64,000 nt of DNA from Lysinibacillus piscis (GCF_026012395.1 NZ_BRZA01000004.1:1-64000), one strand, 5' to 3'. Shown: positions 44,232 to 53,902, numbered from the stretch's first letter. Numbers and translations: made by a program. Notes: a model not told the origin generated them from the letters alone.

Positions 44232-46013
44232 TTAAACGATATATTTTTCAGCGTCGATTAATTTCACTGAAGCCTCACGTTTTTTCGCAATTAAGTTGTA
44301 CGGATTATTGCGAGTTAATTTGCGTAGAGCTGATAATGTCATACGTGCAGCATCGCCGTCTGCTGAAGCAAGGATTGTATCTTTTGCTTCTTTTTCGATT
44401 TCTGCAAATGCTTCCTGACAGAAAATTTGTGTGTAAAGTAATTTTTGGTTCGCTTTTTCTGCACCGTCACGAGCAATTGCTTTTTCTGTACGCAATACAG
44501 CAGATTCCATTGCAAATAATTGATTAGCAATATTCGCAATATTTACTAATACTTCCTGCTCATTATCTAATTTTGCACCAAAACGTTGTGCCGCTATTCC
44601 CGCTGCTAAAACACCAATTTTCTTCGCATTTTTCACAAGGTATTTTTCTTGTGCTAATGGCTCTGTGCCGATGTCCTCAGGCATTAACATGAGCAGCTCT
44701 TGTTGTAAGCTTTGTGCCACTTGTAATAGCGGTAATTCACCTTTTAATGCTTTTTTCATAAATGTACCAGGTACGATCATGCGGTTAATTTCATTTGTTC
44801 CTTCAAAAATACGATTGATACGGGAATCACGATAAATACGCTCTACTTCATATTCAGCCATAAAGCCATAACCACCATGTAATTGCACAGCTTCATCAGC
44901 AATGTAATCTAATGTTTCAGAACCGAATACTTTGGCAATTGAACATTCAATCGCATATTCAGCAACTGCCCCTGCGATTACCTTGCCTTGCTTTTGCTCT
45001 TCAAGGCTTAGCTGGCTTAAACGGTCCTCAAATAGACCAACTGTACGATAATTTAATGATTCAGAGGCATATAAATGTGATGCCATTGTTGCTAATTTTT
45101 CTTTTGTTAGATTGAAATCAGATAGCTTTGTTTTAAATTGTTGACGTTGGTTTGTATATTGGATAGCAAGCTCTAATGCACGCTTTGAACCACCTAATGT
45201 ACCAACCCCTAATTTATAACGACCAATGTTTAAAATGTTAAAGGCAATCACATGCCCACGGCCAATTTCACCTAATAAGTTTGCAACAGGTACTTCTGCA
45301 TCTTCCAGTATTAATGTACGAGTAGATGAAGATTTAATCCCCATTTTCTTCTCCTCTGGACCAACAGAAACGCCATTATAACCACGTTCTACGATAAATG
45401 CTGTAAACTGCTCACCATCAATTTTTGCATAGACAACAAAGACATCTGCAAAGCCTGCATTGGTAATCCATTGCTTTTCACCATTTAAAATATAATGTGT
45501 ACCAGCAGCATTTAATTTTGCTGTTGTTTTTGCGCCTAAAGCATCTGATCCTGAACCTGGCTCTGTTAACGCATAAGCAGCAATTAATTCACCTGAAGCA
45601 AGCTTTGGTAAATATTTTTGCTTTTGCTCTTCATTACCGAAAAGCACGATTGGTAATGAACCAATTCCTACGTGTGCACCATGTGTAATGGAGAAGCCAC
45701 CTGCAACCGCCATTTTTTCTGCAATTAATGCTGAAGAAATTTTATCTAAGCCTAAGCCCTCGTATTCTTCAGGTACATCTGCACCTAATAAACCTAACTC
45801 ACCAGCACTTTTTAATAAACGTACAGAATGCTCGAATTCATGGTGCTCTAAGTTTTCTACAACAGGTAATACTTCGTTTGCTACATACTCCTCTGTTGTT
45901 TTTGCAATCATTTTATGTTCATCTGTGAAATCCTCTGGTGTAAATACACGATCTAATTCTACGTCCTCGATTAAAAATCCGCCGCCTTTAATAAAATCTG
46001 TTGTTTTCGTCAT
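44232..46013 (-). CDS. fadE: Acyl-CoA dehydrogenase FadE (YusJ)
   Basis: Catalyses the first oxidation of fatty-acid beta-oxidation with FAD. The 593-residue protein has the acyl-CoA dehydrogenase signatures AYALTEPGSGSDA (about 148-160), WITNAGFADVFVV and QLHGGYGFMAEYEVERIYRDSRI (in two parts; about 370-392) with a catalytic Glu expected in EGTNEINR. A C-terminal extension of about 170 residues is typical of YusJ. ATG 46013 has GAGGAGG upstream. It is last of fadN-fadA-fadE. Confidence 0.95.
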   Translation of the reverse strand: MTKTTDFIKGGGFLIEDVELDRVFTPEDFTDEHKMIAKTTEEYVANEVLPVVENLEHHEFEHSVRLLKSAGELGLLGADVPEEYEGLGLDKISSALIAEKMAVAGGFSITHGAHVGIGSLPIVLFGNEEQKQKYLPKLASGELIAAYALTEPGSGSDALGAKTTAKLNAAGTHYILNGEKQWITNAGFADVFVVYAKIDGEQFTAFIVERGYNGVSVGPEEKKMGIKSSSTRTLILEDAEVPVANLLGEIGRGHVIAFNILNIGRYKLGVGTLGGSKRALELAIQYTNQRQQFKTKLSDFNLTKEKLATMASHLYASESLNYRTVGLFEDRLSQLSLEEQKQGKVIAGAVAEYAIECSIAKVFGSETLDYIADEAVQLHGGYGFMAEYEVERIYRDSRINRIFEGTNEINRMIVPGTFMKKALKGELPLLQVAQSLQQELLMLMPEDIGTEPLAQEKYLVKNAKKIGVLAAGIAAQRFGAKLDNEQEVLVNIANIANQLFAMESAVLRTEKAIARDGAEKANQKLLYTQIFCQEAFAEIEKEAKDTILASADGDAARMTLSALRKLTRNNPYNLIAKKREASVKLIDAEKYIV

Positions 46014-46046
46014 TTGTAATTCCTCCTCAAATATCGTATATAGAAA

Positions 46047-46096
46047 AGCTTGAAGTACATTGTCCGGAGGCAACCAGAAACATTGTACTCCAAGCT
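46047..46096 (-). terminator. Imperfect hairpin between fadA and fadE
   Basis: AGCTTGGAGTACAATG pairs with CAATGTACTTCAAGCT with two mismatches and is followed by TTTTCT on the minus strand. Within an operon this may be an attenuator, an mRNA stabiliser or a weak internal terminator that lowers fadE relative to fadA. Confidence 0.6.
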
Positions 46097-46108
46097 AATC
46101 TTGCTTTT

Positions 46109-47281
46109 TTATAGAATTTCGAATACGCCAGCAGCACCCATACCGCCACCAATACACATTGTGACAACACCATACTTTTTACCTTGACGTTTTAATTCAT
46201 GAATCAGTTTTAATGTTAAAATAGCCCCTGTTGCACCAAGTGGATGACCTAATGCAATCGCTCCACCATTGACATTCACTTTCTCTTGATCGATGCCTAA
46301 ATGGCGTACAACTTGTAATGATTGTGAAGCAAACGCCTCATTAATTTCCCATAAATCAATATCTTCAATAGATAGCCCTGCAATTTCAAGCGCTTTTGGT
46401 ACAGCAACAATTGGCCCAATTCCCATTACTTCAGGTGGTACGCCGCCTACTGCAAAGCCTAAAAATTTCGCCATTGGAGTAAGCCCTTGTTTCTCAGCTT
46501 CCTCACGATCCATCACAAGAACAGCTGCTGCGCCATCAGAAGTTTGTGAGGAATTTCCTGCTGTTACGCTACCTGTTACATGGAAGGCTGGACGCAATTT
46601 TGCCAAACCTTCTACAGATGTACCTGAGCGTACACCTTCATCCATGCTAAACGTGAATTTTTCCACCTGTGGCTTATTGTTCGCATCTACATAATACTGT
46701 TCTACTTCGATTGGTACGATTTCATCTGTAAATTTACCTTCTTTAATCGCCTTTTCTGCTAAGGCGTGTGAACGTACAGCGAATGCATCTTGATCCTCAC
46801 GACTCACACTATATTGACGGGCTACTTCCTCTGCTGTATGCCCCATCCCCATATAGTACTGAGGTGCTGTTTCTGCCAATGTTGAATTTAAACGTGGTGT
46901 GTTTCCAACCATTGGCACCATACTCATGGACTCTACGCCACCTGCAAGAATTGCCTTAGAATGACCAAGCATCACACGCTCTGCAGCATAAGCAATTGCC
47001 TGTAAGCCTGATGAACAGAATCGGTTAATCGTGATGGCTGGTACTGTATCTGGTAAACCTGCTAGTGCACCAATACTACGTGCCACGTTCATCCCTTGCT
47101 CTGCTTCTGGCATTGCACAACCTAAAATTAAATCATCTATTGGTCCTTCATAATTTGCTCTTTTTAATGTTTCTTTGACAACGGCTGCACCAAAATCGTC
47201 TGGGCGTACTGTTGCTAAAGAACCTTTCTTTGCTTTTCCAATCGGAGTTCGTGCTCCTGCTACAATAACGGCTTCACGCAT
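46109..47281 (-). CDS. fadA: Acetyl-CoA C-acyltransferase (thiolase) FadA
   Basis: Performs the last thiolytic step of beta-oxidation. The 390-residue protein has the acyl-enzyme cysteine in [16 protein letters not shown] (about 84-99), [15 protein letters not shown], the catalytic His in [15 protein letters not shown] and the second catalytic Cys in [16 protein letters not shown]. Length is standard for the family. It is 27 nt downstream of fadN. GGGGGA lies upstream of ATG 47281. Confidence 0.96.
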   Translation of the reverse strand: MREAVIVAGARTPIGKAKKGSLATVRPDDFGAAVVKETLKRANYEGPIDDLILGCAMPEAEQGMNVARSIGALAGLPDTVPAITINRFCSSGLQAIAYAAERVMLGHSKAILAGGVESMSMVPMVGNTPRLNSTLAETAPQYYMGMGHTAEEVARQYSVSREDQDAFAVRSHALAEKAIKEGKFTDEIVPIEVEQYYVDANNKPQVEKFTFSMDEGVRSGTSVEGLAKLRPAFHVTGSVTAGNSSQTSDGAAAVLVMDREEAEKQGLTPMAKFLGFAVGGVPPEVMGIGPIVAVPKALEIAGLSIEDIDLWEINEAFASQSLQVVRHLGIDQEKVNVNGGAIALGHPLGATGAILTLKLIHELKRQGKKYGVVTMCIGGGMGAAGVFEIL

Positions 47282-47308
47282 TCTTTACATCCCCCTAGTG
47301 TTTTATCA

Positions 47309-49693
47309 TTAATTGCGTAGCGGCTTTCCTTTGAGTAACATATGCTGCATTCTTTGCTGAGATTTTGGATCTGCCACAAGGCTTAAGAATGCTTCACGCT
47401 CTAAGTTTAATAAATATTGTTCATCCACTAATGTGCCATATGGAACTTTCCCACCTGCAATCACATAAGCTAACTTTTTCGCAATTTTCAAATCATGCTC
47501 ACTAATAAAGCCTGATTCAAACAACCCTTGTGCACCAATTAGTAATGTACCGTAGCCTGATGCGCCTACGACAGGTACTTTTGTCGGTACTGGTGGTTGG
47601 TAGCCAGCTTCGTACATAGCTAATGCAACTTGCTTCGCATCATAAATTTGGTGATCTGGATTAACAGATACGCCATCCGCAAAATTCAAGAAATTATTTT
47701 CACGTGCTTCTTCACCAGAAGTTGATACTTTCGCCATCGCAATCGTTTCAAATACTTTATTAGCAATGTTTTGATAATCTACTTCTACACCGTTTGGTAG
47801 ACCTTTTAAGAACTTTTGGTAAAGTGCTTTATTACCGCCTCCACCAGGGATTAAGCCTACACCAACCTCTACTAAGCCCATATATGTTTCCATTGTTGCT
47901 TGAATATGTGCAGCAGGTAAGCAAACTTCTGCGCCTCCACCAAGCGTCATGCCGAATGGTGCTGCTACAACTGGTTTACGTGAATATTTCACCTTTTGCA
48001 TTGCATCTTGGAATGATCGAATAACGAAATCTAATTCAAAAATATTATCATCCTGTGCTTCTACTAAAATCATGCCTAAGTTCGCACCAACACAGAAGTT
48101 TTTCCCTTGGTTACCGATAACTAAGCCTTTGAAGTTTTTTTCCACTTCATCTATGGCAAAATTAATCATTTGAATAATATCTAAGCCGATTGCATTTGAT
48201 TGTGAATGGAATTCAAGCAATGCAATACCATCGCCTAAATCAATAAGACTCGCACCTGTATTCGATTTAATAACACCATGCTTTTTCTTATAACGCTTTA
48301 AATTAATTTCTTTTTCATTCACTGGCACTTTTACATATTCAGTACCGTTATAGTATGCTAGGTCGCCATCGATTTCAGCATAGAAGGACTCAAAGCCTTT
48401 CGCTAACATATCCTTTACAAACGCTGGAACCTCACGACCCTCAGCTACCATTTTCGCAACCGAATCCTTCACACCAAGCGCATCCCAAATTTCAAATGGC
48501 CCTTGCTGCCAGCCGAAGCCCCATTTCATCGCATTATCAATAGCAACGATATCGTCTGCAATTTCACCATGTAATTGTGCAGAGTACAGTAATGTTGGTG
48601 CAAAGATGCTCCATAACAATTGACCTGTACGGTCGTTTGCATATGTTAATACCTTTACTTTATTCGCTAATCCACGTGCTTGTTTCGCCATTTCGATTGA
48701 AGGCGTTTTCAATTTTTTCACTGCTGCATACTCGAATGTTTGCGGATCGATTTCTAGTATTTCTTTGCCTTGTTTTAAAAAGAAGCCTTGACCTGATTTT
48801 GCACCTAACCAGCCGTTCTCCACCATTTTTTGTAGGAATGCTGGTACTGCAAATACTTGTTGCTCTTCACCTGTCGTTTGGTCATAAACATTTTTCGCTA
48901 CGTGGATAAATGTGTCTAAACCAACAACGTCTAATGTACGGAATGTAGCTGATTTCGGACGGCCAATTAATGGTCCTGTAACAGAATCAACTTCACCAAC
49001 AGAGTAACTGCCTTTTAACATTTCTTGTACTGTTACCAATAAGCCATATGTACCAATACGGTTAGCAATAAAGTTTGGTGTATCTTTAGCAAGTACAACA
49101 CCTTTACCAAGAGTATCTTCACCAAATGTTTTCATAAAGCTAACAACCTCTGGCGCTGTTGTTTTGGCTGGAATCACTTCAAGCAATTTCAAATAACGTG
49201 GTGGGTTAAAGAAATGTGTACCAAGGAAATGCTTTTGGAAATCCTCTGAACGGCCTTCTGCCATCGCATCAATACTAATGCCCGATGTATTTGAACTAAT
49301 GATTGTACCAGGCTTGCGTACAGTATCAATTTTTTCATATAAATTTTGTTTGATTGCTAAATTTTCAACAACCACTTCAATGATCCAATCAACATCTTTC
49401 AGTTTCTCTAAATCATCCTCAAAGTTGCCCGCTGTAATAAGTGACAAATTTTTCTTAGATGTAAGTGGTGCTGGTTTTTGCTTTAATAATTTTTGAAGTG
49501 CTCCGTTTACAATACGATTTTTTACTGCTGGGTGTTCGAGTGAAAGCCCCTTCGTCTCTTCCTCTTTTGTCAGTTCTTTCGGCGCAATATCTAATAGTAA
49601 TGTCGGAATACCGATATTCGCTAAATGTGCTGCAATGCCAGAACCCATTACTCCAGAGCCTAGAACAGCCGCTTTTTTAATATTGTAAGTCAC
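47309..49693 (-). CDS. fadN: 3-hydroxyacyl-CoA dehydrogenase/enoyl-CoA hydratase FadN
   Basis: The two-domain beta-oxidation enzyme has an N-terminal 3-hydroxyacyl-CoA dehydrogenase (VLGSGVMGSGIAAHLANIG; GTHFFNPPRYLKLLEVIP; FIANRIGTYG) and a C-terminal enoyl-CoA hydratase/isomerase domain (FCVGANLGMI; FGMTLGGGAEVCLPA). The order, HCDH first, is the FadN type rather than FadB. Start GTG 49693 has GGAGG eight bases upstream and is preferred over TTG 49699. It is the first gene of the fad operon and has a FadR-type operator just upstream. Confidence 0.95.
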   Translation of the reverse strand: MTYNIKKAAVLGSGVMGSGIAAHLANIGIPTLLLDIAPKELTKEEETKGLSLEHPAVKNRIVNGALQKLLKQKPAPLTSKKNLSLITAGNFEDDLEKLKDVDWIIEVVVENLAIKQNLYEKIDTVRKPGTIISSNTSGISIDAMAEGRSEDFQKHFLGTHFFNPPRYLKLLEVIPAKTTAPEVVSFMKTFGEDTLGKGVVLAKDTPNFIANRIGTYGLLVTVQEMLKGSYSVGEVDSVTGPLIGRPKSATFRTLDVVGLDTFIHVAKNVYDQTTGEEQQVFAVPAFLQKMVENGWLGAKSGQGFFLKQGKEILEIDPQTFEYAAVKKLKTPSIEMAKQARGLANKVKVLTYANDRTGQLLWSIFAPTLLYSAQLHGEIADDIVAIDNAMKWGFGWQQGPFEIWDALGVKDSVAKMVAEGREVPAFVKDMLAKGFESFYAEIDGDLAYYNGTEYVKVPVNEKEINLKRYKKKHGVIKSNTGASLIDLGDGIALLEFHSQSNAIGLDIIQMINFAIDEVEKNFKGLVIGNQGKNFCVGANLGMILVEAQDDNIFELDFVIRSFQDAMQKVKYSRKPVVAAPFGMTLGGGAEVCLPAAHIQATMETYMGLVEVGVGLIPGGGGNKALYQKFLKGLPNGVEVDYQNIANKVFETIAMAKVSTSGEEARENNFLNFADGVSVNPDHQIYDAKQVALAMYEAGYQPPVPTKVPVVGASGYGTLLIGAQGLFESGFISEHDLKIAKKLAYVIAGGKVPYGTLVDEQYLLNLEREAFLSLVADPKSQQRMQHMLLKGKPLRN

Positions 49694-49718
49694 AAGCAAT
49701 TCCTCCTCATTATCTAAC

Positions 49719-49736
49719 TGAATGAATAACCATTCA
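49719..49736. promoter_or_regulatory. FadR-type operator
   Basis: TGAATGAATAACCATTCA is an inverted repeat that matches the Bacillus FadR box (TGAATGAnTAnTCATTCA) at all but one or two positions. It lies 26-43 nt upstream of the fadN start, where FadR bound without acyl-CoA would block the operon. Confidence 0.85.
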
Positions 49737-49912
49737 TTTTTTGGTTAAAAAAATATAAAACTGATTTTTCCTGTTTTTAGTGTAGATGATTTTGTCTAAT
49801 TTAGCAATCTTTTTTTATAAAATAATTTTCAATTTTTACTCTTCTTCAAACAGAAAACTTTCCGATTACCACAGAAATGTGTACAATGATGTCGAAGGAG
49901 TGTGACTTAAAT

Positions 49913-50233
49913 ATGAAAACAATTACAACTGTAGAACAATTTAATGAACTAATCGCAGGTGAACAGCAGGTGCTTGTGAAATTTTATGCTGGCTGGTGCC
50001 CAGACTGCACACGCATGGACATGTTTATTGACCCAATTATTGAGGAGTACAAGCAATATGATTGGTATGAGCTAAATCGTGATGAGCTACCAGAGCTTGC
50101 GGAAAAGTACGATGTAATGGGCATTCCAAGTTTATTGATTTTCCAAAATGGTGAAAAATTAGCGCATTTACATAGTGCAAATGCTAAATCACCACAGCAA
50201 GTAACAGACTTTTTAACAGCACAACAAGCATAA
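49913..50233 (+). CDS. Thioredoxin-family protein
   Basis: The 106-residue protein has a thioredoxin fold with active-site motif WCPDC (FYAGWCPDCTRMDMF, about 22-36) and the cis-Pro segment MGIPSLLIFQNG. The Pro-Asp pair between the cysteines differs from the classical Gly-Pro. It is probably a cytosolic disulfide reductase or a YtpP-like protein. AAGGAG lies about 12 bases upstream of ATG 49913. It is divergent from fadN and has its own terminator. Confidence 0.88.
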   Translation: MKTITTVEQFNELIAGEQQVLVKFYAGWCPDCTRMDMFIDPIIEEYKQYDWYELNRDELPELAEKYDVMGIPSLLIFQNGEKLAHLHSANAKSPQQVTDFLTAQQA

Positions 50234-50235
50234 GC

Positions 50236-50272
50236 AAAAGACCACATTTCTTTGAGGAAATGTGGCCTTTTT
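50236..50272 (+). terminator. Terminator after the thioredoxin-like gene
   Basis: GACCACATTTC pairs with GAAATGTGGCC and is followed by TTTTT. It also overlaps the region just before the C39-like gene. Confidence 0.85.
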
Positions 50273-50287
50273 AGAAAGGAGCTTTTT

Positions 50288-50788
50288 ATGCGCCAACTCT
50301 CTATATGCGGTCAATCACAGTACGATGATTCTATTTTACCTCGCTATCGCAATTCTGCTTGTGGACCTACGACCGTGCATGTGATTTTAAAATATTTGAA
50401 TGCATCTGCACCAAGCGTTAATGAACTTTACAAACAGCTTGGTGGCACAAAAATCGGCTTGTTTAAATGGCGACTCATTCATCATTTACGCCAACTTTAT
50501 CCTACGTGGGACATTCGTAGCTGTACATTAAAGGAAGCATTACAGGAAATTGATGCTGGTCATCCTGTTGCAATGCGCTTTGACCGTTATTTTAGTCTAC
50601 AATGGCGACATAAGACTTCAGCCTATGCCTATCATTGGGTTCCTTTAATTGGTTATGAGCTACAGCATGATGAGCTTGTATTGATTTTTCATGATAATGG
50701 CAGTCCAAGCCATCCTAGCAAAATTCAAAAAGCTCCTTTGAAAAATAATGATGAAATACTAGACTTTGTAAAAATTATGCCTAAATAA
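50288..50788 (+). CDS. C39-like papain-fold protease
   Basis: The 166-residue protein has a putative Cys-His-Asn/Asp triad: Cys25 in NSACGPTTV, His116 in YAYHWVPLIGYE and Asp136-Asn137 in HDNGSP. The PF13529-like C39_2 fold fits. It has no signal peptide, so the enzyme should be cytosolic; substrate unknown. ATG 50288 has AAAGGAGC five bases upstream. It converges with the exonuclease gene, overlapping by eight bases. Confidence 0.85.
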   Translation: MRQLSICGQSQYDDSILPRYRNSACGPTTVHVILKYLNASAPSVNELYKQLGGTKIGLFKWRLIHHLRQLYPTWDIRSCTLKEALQEIDAGHPVAMRFDRYFSLQWRHKTSAYAYHWVPLIGYELQHDELVLIFHDNGSPSHPSKIQKAPLKNNDEILDFVKIMPK

Positions 50789-51668
50789 GTGTGTATAAAG
50801 AACGTGCTTGCTTGCCAATTAACGTAAAGCCACGTTGCTCGATAGCTTGAATGGTGTGATGTTCATAAGGTGCACATATTAAATTCGTCAGCTCTGTTTG
50901 AATGGCTACATCTGTTTGAATAGTTGCCAGCTCATGTGATAATTTCAGCATGTCCATATTGTCTTGAATTTTCGTACGCTGTGCTGGCTTTAATTCATGT
51001 AACATTGTTAAGACATTATCAATGGAGCCATATGTTTGAATAAGTGTCAATGCTTGCTTCGGTCCAATCCCTTTCACTCCTGGATAGCCATCACTCGTAT
51101 CGCCCATAAAGGCTTTTACTTGCGCAAATTGCTGTGGCATAATACCATATTCCTTTTGAAAACGTGTATAGGTGTACACATCATATTCCGTATAGCCCTT
51201 TTTCATAAGTGCTATATTTGTAGACGGTGTAAGTAGCTGCAATAAATCTTTATCGCCACTAATCACGGTTATTTCCGCTTCTTCCTGCCATTTCATCACC
51301 ATAGAGCCAATAACATCATCTGCCTCTACCCCTATCAGCCCAAAGTTTTGCCAGCCCATTTGCTGTGAAAGCTCCTTTGCCATATCAAATTGGGGAAGCA
51401 TTTCCTCTGGTGGTGCTGGGCGATTCGCTTTATAGCCATCAAATAATTCATTACGGAAAGTATGTGCGCCCATATCCCAACAAACGGCTAGATGTGTTGG
51501 CTGTATAATTGACTGTGCTGTTAATACATGGCGTACAAAGCCTTGCACACCATTTGTAGGTGTACCATCTGCCAATCGCACAAAATGCCCCATTGCAGCC
51601 GAGGCAAAGAAAGAACGAAATAATAAGGCCATTCCATCTATAATTAATAATTTTGGTTTTGTTGTCAT
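50781..51668 (-). CDS. 5'-3' exonuclease (YpcP type)
   Basis: The 295-residue protein corresponds to the N-terminal 5'-nuclease domain of DNA polymerase I. Metal-binding motifs: LIIDGMALLFRSF (about 8-20), GVEADDVIGSM, VISGDKDLLQL and GDTSDGYPGVKGIGPKQA with the helix-hairpin-helix. It likely removes RNA primers or flaps. It is free of the polymerase domain, like YpcP. It converges with the C39-like gene with 3' overlap. Confidence 0.9.
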   Translation of the reverse strand: MTTKPKLLIIDGMALLFRSFFASAAMGHFVRLADGTPTNGVQGFVRHVLTAQSIIQPTHLAVCWDMGAHTFRNELFDGYKANRPAPPEEMLPQFDMAKELSQQMGWQNFGLIGVEADDVIGSMVMKWQEEAEITVISGDKDLLQLLTPSTNIALMKKGYTEYDVYTYTRFQKEYGIMPQQFAQVKAFMGDTSDGYPGVKGIGPKQALTLIQTYGSIDNVLTMLHELKPAQRTKIQDNMDMLKLSHELATIQTDVAIQTELTNLICAPYEHHTIQAIEQRGFTLIGKQARSLYTLI

Positions 51669-51702
51669 TGTTGCTCCCTCTTCTTCAGTTATTGCTATGA
51701 AG

Positions 51703-51737
51703 AAAACCGATATCCTTATAGACAGGAATCGGCTTTT
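51703..51737 (-). terminator. Terminator of the arginase-family gene
   Basis: GCCGATTCCT pairs with AAGGATATCGG on the minus strand and is followed by TTTTC. It begins eight bases after the stop at 51745. Confidence 0.8.
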
Positions 51738-51744
51738 GCATAGA

Positions 51745-52722
51745 TTATTTTTGTCGTATACGATTGCGGCGATCTAATTGAATACCTGTGAGCCATTGTA
51801 AGAATGCTGTAATACCTGTTTTGACTGTTTTAGGCTGTAATTCTCCCTCTTTTGGGTCAGCATAAATAAAGTCAATATGGCGCACTCCTTCATTTTCACC
51901 GATATATTTTAACATATCAAATAGCTCATATGCGGTGAAACCACCTGGTGTAGCAGCAGGTACATCTGGTGCAAAAATAATATCGAGCGCATCTAAATCA
52001 ACAGATACATAAATACGGTCCACTTCATGCATTAGTTGGCGAAGTATTTCTTGAATGGTTGGCTTTATACCATCTCGGCGCATTTGCTTTAATGTAATCA
52101 TATGAATCCCTTTTTCACGAGCATAATAAATCATTTCTGGTGAATTAAAATAGCCATGTAACCCAACATGGTAGACATGCTTTCCTTCTATACTATTCTT
52201 CTCTATCAAGCGGTGAATTGGTGAATCCTGTGCCAAGCCGATTGCCTCTTGATTTCTGGCATCCAAATGCGTGTCTATTTGAATAACGCCTATACGCTCC
52301 TGTGGAAATTTATTTTTAATGCCCTTCAACGAACAGGCTGTTATTGCATGATCACCACCAATAAGACAAGTAAAACTTTTTGGATAGGTAGTCACCATAT
52401 GCTCAACGGCTGTTTCAATGGCTGATTCAGACAGCATACGATCTGTATCATGAACCATCACATCGCCGATATCAGATATAGCCAATGAACGTAAATCAAT
52501 TTGCTCATCTAAATTATAGGATTGAAAATGCGACCAGCCTTTGCGAAATGCAGTTGGGTATTGTGCTTTTTTGGCTGTTTCTTGTGCATAAGATAATAAT
52601 GCCCCACATAAAATAACGTCCACATCATTCGGCTCTGGATTAGCCTTTTGCTTAATCCACTGATTCATAGCCGAACCTTTTTCCTGTTTCCATTGACATT
52701 CCGATTGTACAAACATCCCCAT
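51745..52722 (-). CDS. Arginase/agmatinase/formimidoylglutamase family enzyme
   Basis: The 325-residue protein has the binuclear Mn motifs of ureohydrolases: IGGDHAITACS, QIDTHLDARN (DxHxD) and VSVDLDALDIIFAPDVPAATPGG (read in two parts; DxDxxD). The family hydrolyses guanidino or formimidoyl groups. In the segment after the last motif the usual Glu/Asn-Pro block is replaced by FIYADPKEGEL, so the exact substrate is uncertain; HutG-type is my best guess. ATG 52722 has AGGTGG four bases upstream; MFVQ at 52716 is an alternative. Confidence 0.82.
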   Translation of the reverse strand: MGMFVQSECQWKQEKGSAMNQWIKQKANPEPNDVDVILCGALLSYAQETAKKAQYPTAFRKGWSHFQSYNLDEQIDLRSLAISDIGDVMVHDTDRMLSESAIETAVEHMVTTYPKSFTCLIGGDHAITACSLKGIKNKFPQERIGVIQIDTHLDARNQEAIGLAQDSPIHRLIEKNSIEGKHVYHVGLHGYFNSPEMIYYAREKGIHMITLKQMRRDGIKPTIQEILRQLMHEVDRIYVSVDLDALDIIFAPDVPAATPGGFTAYELFDMLKYIGENEGVRHIDFIYADPKEGELQPKTVKTGITAFLQWLTGIQLDRRNRIRQK

Positions 52723-52818
52723 TCAACCACCTTTAAATCATAATGAACATAGCCTTTTCCACATATCATACCATTTTTTATCCCGTTTCAAAAATAGGAA
52801 AATAGCATATCGTGTTCT

Positions 52819-52875
52819 AAAAAAATCCGAACTATTACGGGAAAGTTTCATCACTCTCCTGTAGTAGTTCGGATT
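52819..52875 (-). terminator. Terminator of the compact polysaccharide operon
   Basis: AATCCGAACTACTAC pairs with GTAATAGTTCGGATT on the minus strand, followed by TTTTT. It lies 17 nt after the deacetylase stop. Confidence 0.88.
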
Positions 52876-52891
52876 ATGCAATATTTATATA

Positions 52892-53902
52892 CTATTTTTG
52901 TTGCTGATGTAATCGTTGGCAAAGGGTTGCCACCTCATACATCGTGTAGCTTTGAAAGCCATACCGTTTATGCAAATGCTGATAATGGTGTAAAAGCTCC
53001 TCTAACATCGCTAAATTTCGCTCTATATGTTTGCCAAAATTATGCGGATGCCACCACAGATGATAAAAGGTATTCGTTTTCGCTGCAGTCTCCATGCTTT
53101 CTTTGATACGCTTTATTTTAAAGCCTTCAAAAAAATGTAATGGACGACAATAAGGGCGTAGAAAGGCGCTTGCCCGAATATTCATAAAGGGCTCTTGCTG
53201 TATTTCCTCTAACATCAGCAAATGCTGTCCTGTTAGATTAACATAGCTATCCAGCCATTTCATTACACCCAATAACCTGCTTTTTTTTGTGAATGGCTGT
53301 GGTGCATAGAGGGAGTGACGCTCATTACCACGATAGCAAACAAAGCCCGCTTCCTGACAGGCTTTGAAATACTGTGTATTGACTTGATTACGTGGGAAAA
53401 CGAGCGATTTCATTGGTGGCACATAGCCTTCTGTTATCATCTTTGTAGCATGTAAGTCGGCACAAAAATCACTCTCTGTTTGTCCATTTTCTAAACAATA
53501 AAAATGAGAGAACGTATGACTGCCAATTTCCTGATAAGGTGTTTGTTTAATTTTTTTAATTAATGATTGGCCAAAATGCAATAAATCCGTCTGCTCATTC
53601 TCTCCAACTTTTACAAGCTGTGAATAGGCAGCATACTGCATTTTTTCATACTTCACTGGAATACAGCGCAAATAATGAGCCATTTCTGCCTTCGATTCGG
53701 CAAATAATAATCCTACAGTTGCCCATGTTGCATGAATTTTATATTTTTCAAATAAAGCTAGTATTCTCGGCAATGCTTGGCGTACACCGTAAATGTTTTG
53801 ATGATATTGTCCATAGCTATTCGTATCATGGACACCCCAATTCAATTCAAAATCTAGTGAAATCACCAAACCTCCATGCCTATTATTGATTGCTTGAACC
53901 AT
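52892..53902 (-). CDS. Polysaccharide deacetylase-family protein
   Basis: The 336-residue soluble protein has a NodB-homology fold: ISLDFELNWGVHD (metal Asp motif, about 14-26), GSHTFSHFYC (HxxxH, about 125-134) and the VFPRNQVN segment. No signal peptide, so it may act on a lipid-linked intermediate at the cytoplasmic side. GAGGTG is six bases upstream of ATG 53902. It is last gene of the operon with sugar transferase, GT4 and CelD-like gene; deacetylation of an acetylated sugar unit is inferred. Confidence 0.88.
   Translation of the reverse strand: MVQAINNRHGGLVISLDFELNWGVHDTNSYGQYHQNIYGVRQALPRILALFEKYKIHATWATVGLLFAESKAEMAHYLRCIPVKYEKMQYAAYSQLVKVGENEQTDLLHFGQSLIKKIKQTPYQEIGSHTFSHFYCLENGQTESDFCADLHATKMITEGYVPPMKSLVFPRNQVNTQYFKACQEAGFVCYRGNERHSLYAPQPFTKKSRLLGVMKWLDSYVNLTGQHLLMLEEIQQEPFMNIRASAFLRPYCRPLHFFEGFKIKRIKESMETAAKTNTFYHLWWHPHNFGKHIERNLAMLEELLHHYQHLHKRYGFQSYTMYEVATLCQRLHQQQK

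Noticed and set aside
43997-44527. 176-residue plus-strand frame across the fadE 3' end
   Set aside because: Antisense to yusI and fadE, both clearly coding; crosses a terminator hairpin.
45688-46053. 121-residue plus-strand frame in fadE
   Set aside because: Antisense to the conserved N-terminus of FadE; low-complexity serine-rich translation typical of a shadow.
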